This document shows positions 55,615 to 64,000 of a stretch of 64,000 nucleotides of DNA, one piece after another. The stretch lies in the NCBI GenBank assembly GCA_021234155.1, contig JAJEKV010000073.1, forward strand, positions 3,446,001 to 3,510,000, given 5' to 3'. The notes below the pieces were generated by a model. It was not told where the DNA came from. It saw only the letters and a program-made list of their open reading frames with translations, and searched no databases. This DNA comes from Isoetes taiwanensis (taxonomy: Eukaryota > Streptophyta > Lycopodiopsida > Isoetales > Isoetaceae). The translations under genes were made by a program, and so were the position numbers. Position 1 is the stretch's first letter. Every line of letters begins with the position of its first letter.

Positions 55615-58336
55615 CACTGGTGAATGGCAAGATGAAGGTATTTGTGCCTCCACGCCACCACTTGATGGCGGCGGCGACCGGGGGACCAAGCATACGGATC
55701 CCCCACCTCGAGTAATGGCTGATCACACACGGCCGGCCGGGACCAAGTGGGGCACCACCCGGCCAGCAGAGGCCGGGATATGAGAGCCAGACACACGCCA
55801 ATGGCCCGACTCACTGTAGCCCCATGGGGACTTGGATAGAGGCGATCACCACTGACGACATAGGAAGAGTGCCTTGAATTGTATCGTGGGCTGTAGGGGA
55901 TTTCCACGGAAGTGCGGCGAGGGCATTGCTGAAATTACTTCTGAGGCATGGACATCATCTTCTTGCAAGAGACATGGGAATATAGTAATCATCATTTACT
56001 AGACATCCCAGGGGTACCATCATTTCTCACCGGCCAATGCGCCATGGCAAGCGAGGGTATGGAGGGTGGCGTGCTACTTCAAAGATGCTATAGCATCCAC
56101 GGTCTCGCTCCACAAGGCTGATAGACTCAACCGCTACCTATGGATACGAGTCTTTGCTGACCTCACCATATATGCCTTGTTTTATCGCGAGGATGTTATA
56201 TACCCCATGAAACTTCTAAGTTCTACGGGGTTCATCGGCGGATATAGATGTGCATATGCCCTATAGGGAAGCGTATGATGACATAGAGCGATGTCGCCCG
56301 GGGAGGGTCATGTGTTTTATTGGGAGATTTCAATGCGCGATGCGACCACGATTGGCGGTCGGTCACCTTTCAGGAAATCGCGACTCCAACCCACTTTGGC
56401 TAGAAACGGAGGCATCCCAGCATGCAAGACGCTCCCAGGATACAGTCTCCGGATCCTCCGGAAGAGAGTTGGTCCAGCTATGTCAGATGTTTGACATGGT
56501 GATGCGCAATGGTATGCTCGGATGGCCCGCGATCGGGGGCTTCACTTGCAAAAGCGACGGGGCGATGGTAGAGCCAGCGTGGTGGACTATCTCCTAGCTC
56601 CAGTGCCAGAACTTGATATCATTAGAGATTTCGCGATAGGCACAGGAACAAGAGATGAAGAGACTTTGTCAGACCACTATCCACTTTATGTCACTTTGGG
56701 TTGGAGGCACTTTCGGTGGTGGCCGCGGGGACGGCGCCCTCGGGGTTTGGGATACACCCGAACTATCGGAAGCAAGCGGGATATGAGGTGGCGCTTGAAC
56801 ATGAGCTCTGAGGGGATTGATGCCCTAGCGACAATAAAGCCCCGAGAAGGGACCTTTGTGCAATTCCCCAAAACCCCTGGTTTGGCCATTTGAATGTAAG
56901 GCTCTAAAGAGTCGATATCGCACCATCTTAGATCCACGACTCAGGCAACATGTCATTAGGGACTATAAAGCATTCTTGAAATCCAAAAGCATCGCTACAT
57001 TGCGAGAAAATCAGCAGCGCATGTTTGATCTCGATGGCCGAGCCAAAAGCCTTTGGGCGTAGAGTCTTTGTATAAGAGGCATCAACCACACGGCAATGTT
57101 ACTTGGACCGGTGGAGCGGCGGTTGGAGGAGTTGTATGACCCCGGGGAGCAATGTTGGCGTACCAGATCAGCTAGGAGAAACACTACAGCTTTCAGAGGA
57201 GGACATCCACCAGGGTCTTAGGCATCTTGCTAATGGTAAAGCAAAGGACTTGTAGGGACTTCAGGCCAAGCTGTTGAAATGGGGTGGGCCAGCTTTGCTC
57301 GGGCCTTTGATAGGGATAATCAATCAGGCCATCAGAGAGGGCCTCCCGTAGGAGTGGATGGTTAGCAAGGTCACCCCTATTCATAAGACGGGAAGCAGGG
57401 ATGACTCTACCAACCACCGTATCATGGTGAGCCCGTTACTCGCAAAACTTCTAGTAGGTGTGCTGGAGAAGAAGTTAACACAATGGGCGGAGGAAGCTGG
57501 AGTACGTGCAGTTGGGCAGGCAGGTTTCCGCCCTGCCCACTTCACGAGTGATCATATTTTTACTCTCAGAATCCTTATGGAAACTAGCCGCAATGCACGA
57601 CGTGACTTGTATTGTTGTTTTGTGGATTTTAAGATGGCATATGATACGGTCCCTCGGGACCTGTTGTGGCAATGCTTACAGGAGCTACATGTCCCACAGG
57701 ATTTGCAGAATGCCATCTACCGGCTCTATGACGGAATATATGCCACTTTGCCTGCGTCAGACCACCGGGTGAACAACACCATAGGTGTAAACAGGGATGC
57801 CCGTTATCTCCAACGCTTTTTGGACTCTATATTGACAAGTTGGTGACCTGGATGCAAGAACATGGAAGTGGTGGCCCCTTGATTTGCGAGGCATATCTGA
57901 TAAAAACAGTTGCTCTATGTAGGCGACACGGGCTTATTGTCCCATATCTGACTAGGAGTATGCGAGGAACATTTGGATGCTCTCAGTCAATTACGTGACA
58001 TAGCGGGAATGGCGATCAACCCGTGAGAAAACCAAGTTGTTGCCAATCACATGCGCACGACATGATATCGGACTTCTATTACGAGAGGACAAAGGATGGA
58101 AGTTGTAAGGACCTTTAAGTATCTGGGAATCAATTTCTCTGCTAACATGCTATGGGATGACTGTATAGAAAGAAGGGTCAGCGCGGGATGGAAAGCCCTG
58201 TATGCAATCTGAGAGAATAGCCATTCTGAGAATAGATCTGCGATTGGGCGCATAAAGCACACATTTAGAGCACTTTCGTGGAACCCGGTATTCTTTGTAT
58301 GGGGGTAGAGGTCTGGGGGCCAGCGATTAGCAAGGG
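55615..58336 (+). mobile_element. LINE with endonuclease and RT, decayed
   Basis: This is the longest copy of the family. A degenerate apurinic endonuclease region starts near 55,900 and is clearest at 56,522-56,710: SVVDYLLAPVPELDIIRDFA and TLSDHYPLYVTLGW, containing the SDH catalytic motif. The linker and RT follow: GKAKDL, stop, GLQAKLLKWGG, then KVTPIHKTGSRDDSTNHRIM, VGQAGFRPAHFTSDHIFTLR and CFVDFKMAYDTVPRDLLW (RT motif with catalytic Asp). Downstream it decays through many frame changes, and the YxDD box is not readable. The last recognisable piece is GVEVWGPAISKG at 58,300-58,336, where it meets the duplicated segment. The 3' end may be the piece at 60,786. Confidence 0.85.
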
Positions 58337-60782
58337 TCACATTATCTCAAATCTATGCTTCTTTCATGGTTACCCGGAACCGGAACGGGAATCGGAACGA
58401 CACCCCAAAAACTGGAACCGGAACGGGAACACTTCGGAACGGGAACATCCAACTTTGGAAAAAATAAATTTTGAAATCAGATTTGGCGTTTCCATGGGCT
58501 AATTAACCTATTGAACTAGTTTCCAAGTTTAAAATGTCAAAGGGTGATGTGTAATAATGGCCAAATGTAAATAAGACTTTATCGTGTTACATTTGGTTAT
58601 AAATATATGAAACATTAGATAATTTGTGTGATGACAAATATTTCTTCAAAATCAAATCATCATCATAAAGAGCAAATTTACTGTCATAGCAAATGTTTAT
58701 ATGGCATGACAGCTTTAAAACATAGTAAAAAAAAGTAGCATCTTATGATATAAAGCATCAACAAAAAGTATTTTTCAAACAATAATTTTATGGCAATGCT
58801 ATTAAAAGTAGTAGCACTAACTAATCAGTTATAGCTGGAGCAATAAGCACATCATCAGTATCACCATTACCTTCTTCAATATCACTTTCTTCGTCCTTAC
58901 AATGTTCGGCATCATTGTCATTGTCATTGTCATCATCATCTTCACATGCTCACATGTTTTGGTACATGCAGCTGGAGACTGAAGTATGCATTGTTGCAAG
59001 GGCTGGGCTGCTGCTGCACCTCCTAGCCAGCCGGGCATGGACGAATCGAACTAGAGATGGTCGTGTTTCAACCAGATAGAAATAGATAGAGAAGAGTCTG
59101 CCCTATTATGAATCAGAAAGGAGCAAAAAAAAGTTTGAGAATTCCAAAAATAACAGGGAAAATAAAAAAAAAAATTTGTGAAAAAAAGGGCAAAAAATAT
59201 TTGATAGTTGGGAACAACGTTCCCAACTTACCGGAACATTCTCGGAACGCTGTTCCCAGTAGCATGCACATTCGGAACGGGAACAAAAGTTCCGGGAACG
59301 TGGCATTCCCCGGAACGTGTTCGGAATGGGAACAGTGTTCGAAACGCCGTTTGCGGTAACCATGGCTTCTTTAGAGATGATATCAAACATTCTTAAATTG
59401 ATTCATTAAAGACTTCATTTTAATAATCGACCTTTAAAGTGGTGTAGAGATAAGATAAGATAAGATAAGATAAGATAAGATAAGATAAGATAAGAAAAAG
59501 GAATATTCATATATGTCCATGGAGACCAAGGAGAAAAAGAGAGAAATTAAATAAATAGATAGATAAATAGATAACGTCCACATAGACCACAATGAGCCAT
59601 GGGACACAAGAATATTGACCACAATGGACCATGAGACAAAAGAATATTGATTATTAGTCTGTTAAATTGTAAGACCTAGAAGTGAAGTGATTAGCAGACT
59701 TGCCTAACCATCCCTACAATAATTTTGGGATTTCTAGCCTATCCACCTGTCAGGACACTGCCTCATCTAAAATTGTTTTGTACCATAGGATTGTCAATTT
59801 TCAGGTCGTGTGGTTCATGAAATTAGAAAGTCTTCTGGAAAATTACAATCTTCTGGGAGAGGGTTTGGATCTGGTTAAATTGGATTTGGATTCCCATTTT
59901 TATTTTTCAGTTTGGGTTGGGGTTGTGGAATCAAACTAGCATGCTCCATAACTGGAAGTTTACGTGCCAGATATTCAGCCTTTCTTCTTAAGTCGTTGCC
60001 TGCTGTTTTGAACTTTTTTAACAATAACACGTTGTCTGCCCTTTTAACCTCTTTGACATACTACATAGTTTATAAGTGCATCCAGCTTCCTACATGTCAT
60101 GCTTATTCGTTCAAAAACATGGGTTGTGGTCAAATCCAGGAGATGATGGCAAAAGTCTCCTGCAAGCCTTTGGCACAAATGTTCCAATGCGTGGCCTGAA
60201 ATAGGTACCTTCTTCTCACAAATTGCATTTCAAGACCAATATTGTTAGAAAACAGATTTTTTATGTTTAAAGTACCTCTATAAAGCTCTGTACATTTTTT
60301 AAAGGATTTTTATGATTTGGTACGGCCAAAAAGAAAAATTGCACATTCTTTGCACTGCTTTATTGAACGTATTTGCTACTGTTAAAATGCACATTTTTGC
60401 TACAAGTTAAAAGACGTAGCATGCCAATAAGTAAATCAGAAGTTTATGATGTTTTGCCATGTAACTCTTAAGAAAGTTCAAAAAACATTATTATAGAGGC
60501 CAAGAAATATAAGAATTTCTACAAGGATAAATAAGTTCAAGAATATCATATATTTGGATTAAATAAAATTATAGTCTAAGGATTTTTAAGGATTTTTAAG
60601 GATGTTTAAGATTTTAAAGATTTTAAATATATTTTATATGAAATACATTTTTAAAGATTTTTTCCAAACTTTTTCAAAATCTTAAAAAAAAAAACATTTT
60701 TTAAACGTATGGATTTTGATGTACTTAACAACATTGCTCTCTAGCGCCCGCTTTTCCTATAGCGCCCTCACTCTCTCTCTAG
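58337..60782. repeat. Segmental duplication, copy 2 with hAT insertion
   Basis: 58337-58364 and 59365-60782 together correspond to 53881-55269. Between the two parts lies a 1,000-bp hAT element. The pentamer tract at 59,447-59,494 is longer than in copy 1. This copy lies between two LINE pieces. Confidence 0.92.
58365..59364 (-). mobile_element. Non-autonomous hAT element, exactly 1,000 bp
   Basis: Termini are perfect 10-bp inverted repeats (CATGGTTACC … GGTAACCATG). The flanks are identical 8-bp target duplications GCTTCTTT (58357-58364 and 59365-59372). Copy 1 of the surrounding duplication has the uninterrupted site with one GCTTCTTT. Subterminal regions are full of GGAACGGGAAC-type words on both sides (58,375-58,445 and 59,205-59,345), likely transposase-binding repeats. 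On the minus strand 58,945-58,821 encodes a very acidic tail (EDDDDNDNDNDAEHCKDEES … VLIAPAITD, stop), a plausible remnant of a hAT transposase C-terminus. The rest of the transposase is deleted. Confidence 0.95.
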
Positions 60783-60785
60783 CAC

Positions 60786-61834
60786 ACCTGTTCCGAGCAC
60801 TCGTGGAACCAGTATTGCTGTATGGGGTAGAGGTCTGGGGGCCAGCGGTTAGCAAGGGTACTTGGGATAAGCTAGAGAGGGTACAGAAGGCTTTCCTGAC
60901 ATACAGCCTAGGCGTCAAGGACACGGTGCCTTATCCGATTTTGCTGTATGAGACTGGCTTTTGGCCCCTGCAGCATTCTGCTACGCGCAGGCACCTTGCG
61001 TATTTCCATAAAGTTGACAGAATGGATGCACAACGTCTTCCTCCCCGGGCTCTGTTATTCGCACAAGGGCCACAACGTCTGAAGAGAGTGTGGCAGGAGC
61101 ATTGTAGGGGATGGTTCGCAAGATTGTCCATAGACTATCAACACATTATGGATATGTCGGATATCGCGGAGCAGGAGCTGCATTTGAATGAGCGCTTTGC
61201 TGCCTCTCTGTGGGATGCGCCCACTCTTGCAAAGCCCAAAACAGAGCACTACCACACGCAGGTTAATCCGTCGCTTGAACATGGCCCCCACCAGTATTTC
61301 AAGGCACACATCTCTACCAAGAAACGGAGAGCTATAGCTGCAATAAGGACAGGGTCCCACCAAATTGAGACAGGCCGCTGGGGTACGGATGGAGGGCAGG
61401 GAATCCCCCGTCATGAGAGATTATTCCAGTGCTGTCACATGCAGATAGTAGAAGATGAACACCGTGCTCTCTGGGGAATGCCCAAAGATATGCGGAACAT
61501 CCGAAAGCAGCTCATGCCGATCTCGGATGCTCGAGATAGCAATTCATCAAGCTGGCGGCCGCCAATGGTTGCACGTCTCGCGTCCGACATTCTGCAAGTC
61601 TCCACCGTCAGGGAGTCCCTCACAGCACCGGGAATTTGAGCGCCCAGATAGGGCCTCTGAACGCCTACTACAAGTGTTTTTCCTCCCACATGGGGGTTCA
61701 TCGATGGTAGAGACACATTATCTGAGGGTTTCTGTGGTTTTCTTTTGTGTTTGGAAACTTTCTGCTATATTGTATCACCGTCTTATAGGCCAGTTGGCCT
61801 CCGTGGACGTTAAAATATACTTCCTTCCTTCCTT
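60786..61834 (+). mobile_element. LINE 3' half with (TTCC)n tail
   Basis: A 307-codon frame (60716-61639) reads HLFRALVEPVLLYGVEVWGP, then DKLERVQKAFLTYSLGVKDT, HQYFKAHISTKKRRAIAAIR and the zinc-like RLFQCCHMQIVEDEH. The last part is frameshifted. The 3' region ends TTGGCCTCCGTGGACGTTAA and TTCC repeats (61,821-61,834). This is the ORF2 C-terminal region of the same family. Its first 75 bases overlap in content with the end of the LINE at 58,336. Confidence 0.9.
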
Positions 61835-61910
61835 CTAAAAGGCACAATATATCTCTGTCCAGTTATAGAGGTTTATTTAGAAGGTTTGCTGAATTGCATT
61901 TTTCTAACTA

Positions 61911-62400
61911 ATGCAAATTGCTCAAGCACCACTTATTCGTCAGAAGAAAATAGGCTTCAATGAAGACCCTTCAAATTGCATTACTTTACTTGTTGTTTCC
62001 TTTGGAATCTGTTGTTTGACCAAAAATGGGATAATGAACCAAACTGTTGTGAATGAATCTAGTGACAGTATGTCAAAAGGAACCATCAAGTCATACATTT
62101 TGGCTCTCTGTAATGCAGGGCAAGGTGAAGAAATTCTTTGCATTCTGGATATTATAGATGTAAGGAATTCTTCCTTCCTCTTTGACATGTATTTTCCTCT
62201 CTCATGCACATGCACAATGAAAAAACTCCTGAGAGAGGGAAGGCAAATACATGCTCACGTTGTCAAAACTAGTTACCATTCAAGCATCATTTTAGCAAAT
62301 GTGCTTAACATGTGAAAGTATATCAGAGGCATCTCTTGCATTTGATACATGGCGGCAAGGTATGGCAGGTATAGCGGCAAAGGCAACCAAAGGCAGAAGT
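61911..62400 (+). pseudogene. PPR protein N-terminal fragment
   Basis: ATG at 61911 opens a frame with TIKSYILALCNAGQGEEILC and LREGRQIHAHVVKTSYHSSI, then ILANVLNM and a stop. The next frame continues CESISEASLAFDTW. This is the start of a PLS-type PPR protein (the 'L.EGR.IHAHVVK….…N.LVNMY.KCGS..EA' repeat). The MYVKCG part is deleted and later repeats are missing, so it is a truncated pseudogene. Confidence 0.8.
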
Positions 62401-63434
62401 CTCTTGAAGCGATCTTTCATTTTTTCTTGTCCTTTAGCATGCAAATATAGTCACAACGTGCTATGGAGCTGAGTGAAAAAAAAAGGGTCTGGCAGAGCAT
62501 TGCAGATATGGCAGAGCACGGATTTGGCGGGAGAAAATGGCAACAGACAGTTGACAGGCTATGGCAAATCTTCAATCTCTTCCTTCTTTTTGTTATACGT
62601 GCTTGTTATAGAGGATTTGAGAACTAGAAAAAACTATAGCAGAAAGAAAACGCAGAGCATACACTAGCACGGTTCTGATAGGATTGGAGGGCCGGCCTTG
62701 CTGGCTCTCCCATAAATTATCCAAGAAGTATTTTTGGTTTGTCTCTACAACATCTTCAACATCGTCTTTTCTCTCATTCTTCTTTCTGTAGCAGTTCCTG
62801 ATAAACAGGAGGATAGCCAAATGTGTTCAATTTTATAGGTTAAGGCTCCCAACAGGCATTGCCCATCTGAATATCGGCCTGACCAATGCACTTCCTCGTT
62901 TTTCTTTAGCAAATATTTAGACATGATCAATTAGGGCATGGAACAGAAAAGAATGGCAGATGACAAAGAAACATAAAAAAGGCAAATCGCGGTGGCAGTA
63001 GAATGCGGTGAAATAAAGGACAGAAAGAAAGCAGCACCAGAATGATCTCGGGGAAGATTATATCTCAGTAGGACCTCCATAATGGTGAGGAATTTTCCCC
63101 ACATTCCCATCATTCGACCTCAAAAGGCTAAAATTGAGACCAAATTTGATGATGCAAGCAAGAACAAGAAATTGAGGAGCCTGAGAGAGAGAGAGAAAAT
63201 GAGAGAAATTGGGCCCATAGTTCTTTATAGTATAAACTGATGTGAAAAATACAATTGTAGGAGCCCTTCATGTCTCTGAACCATGAAGGGCCTCTGATCT
63301 TGAGCCAAGCAAGAGTCTGCCACCCTCTTGCAAGATTCGTGCATTACGACAAGAGGAGTAGCATTTTGCTCCTCAAGATTATTTATATTTTTTAAATAAA
63401 ATCTCCCCCTTGATCTCGCCACATCCTTCTAAAC
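62401..63434. other. No gene; possible retroelement leader
   Basis: Contains a GAGAGAGAGAGAGA tract (63,183-63,196) and AAAATCTCCCCCTTGATCTC near 63,400, motifs often seen around plant copia LTRs. No ORF is recognised. Confidence 0.3.
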
Positions 63435-64000
63435 GAGGTGCACCCTGGACTACCACAGTCGTCAGATTCGTCGATCCTACGACCCAGATTGTATGATGGG
63501 GCTCTGAACACCTCTCGTTTCGCTTATAGTCATTTATGATTGGAGGCGCCTATGATTTTGAAATATGAAATACGATTTCGCCTAAGGTTTTGAGGGAATA
63601 TCGGACCTCTATACGACTTTGCCTAAGATTTGAGAATATGAAATACATGAGCTCGAACCTCTACCAGAATAATTCAATGTTCTAACTAGGACTACTTTAA
63701 CTAATATATCCAGTGAGCTAATGCAATTATTTTTTATTTTGAATCTATGTTTTTTTTTTATAACAACTTATTCGATTGTTTTAGGGATATATGGTCTATG
63801 GTTTCAGGAATTGTCACTTTTACATCCATATCAAATCCCCCTGGAACCCCCTGTTATTTTGCTACATATTCGAGGTGCACCCTGAACTACCATAGTCGTC
63901 AGATCCGTCTATCATGTGGCCCAGATCGTATGTTGGGGCCTCTGGGCACCTCTCGTTTCACTTATAGTCATTTATGACTAGAGATGTCTATGATTTTGAA
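63435..64000. repeat. Direct repeat, 437-bp offset, runs off window
   Basis: GAGGTGCACCCTG at 63435 recurs at 63872, and both copies continue through GTCGTCAGATYCGTC, CACCTCTCGTTTC and TATGATTTTGAA. The second copy is cut by the window end at 64000. Between them a TTTCGCCTAAG / TTTGCCTAAGATT phrase is also repeated. May be part of an LTR or a large tandem unit. Confidence 0.75.

Noticed and set aside
58829-59038. Met/Thr-rich minus ORF
   Set aside because: It is an off-frame reading of the acidic transposase-tail remnant (GAT/GAC repeats).
59106-59390. Minus-strand Ser/Phe-rich ORF
   Set aside because: It is produced by the GGAAC-rich and A-rich subterminal sequence of the hAT element.

Overview
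The window looks like nuclear DNA of a land plant with a large, AT-rich, transposon-filled genome. A fern or other seedless vascular plant is the most likely source, because of the long intron, the style of the PPR fragments, and the mix of decayed LINEs, hAT relics and a pogo-like element; this is inference. Genes are split by canonical GT-AG introns, so most true coding sequence is in short exons and few long ORFs are real genes.

Layout. 0-8.5 kb: decayed Ty1/copia gag-protease fragments, then sparse sequence with small tandem duplications and a few doubtful exons. 8,506-13,451: a GC-rich 4.95 kb pogo/Fot1-like DNA transposon with matching TIRs and TA target sites, a broken DDE transposase on the minus strand and an unidentified spliced ORF on the plus strand. 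13.5-16.3 kb: intergenic, with a promoter-like patch and cryptically simple sequence. 16,280-24,323 (minus): the best gene here, an apparently intact seven-exon cyclic nucleotide-gated channel (715 aa, CNGC5/6/9-like) whose first intron holds a LINE fragment. 25.5-28.1 kb: inverted repeats and an L1-type LINE 3' end. 28,271-31,963 (plus): a PIGB (GPI mannosyltransferase 3) pseudogene disrupted by a hAT MITE with an exact 8-bp target duplication, by a truncated LINE, and by stops and a frameshift. 33.3-35.5 kb: two spliced exons, a cluster of AACGACGT-type palindromes, a zinc-ribbon ORF and a foldback. 37.4-43.5 kb (minus): PPR pseudogene fragments on either side of a decayed DDT-domain (DDR4-like) gene. 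43.6-46.6 kb: a small spliced gene fragment whose proline-repeat exon runs straight into a gypsy LTR followed by PBS and gag only, then a tandem array. 48.6-52.7 kb: an acidic/QGR-rich first exon and nested LINEs, one with a 603-bp internal tandem duplication. 53.9-61.8 kb: a LINE broken by a 1.4 kb segmental duplication, one copy of which carries a 1,000-bp hAT element while the other keeps the empty site. 61.9-64 kb: a PPR N-terminal fragment and a direct repeat running off the window.

The genes do not form a pathway. Only the CNGC gene looks functional; the other recognisable host genes (PIGB, DDT, PPR) are decaying. The main biological interest is the record of element activity: one LINE family ends in a shared 3' sequence followed by different microsatellite tails, two hAT relics have clean target duplications, and the pogo-like element carries an extra ORF.
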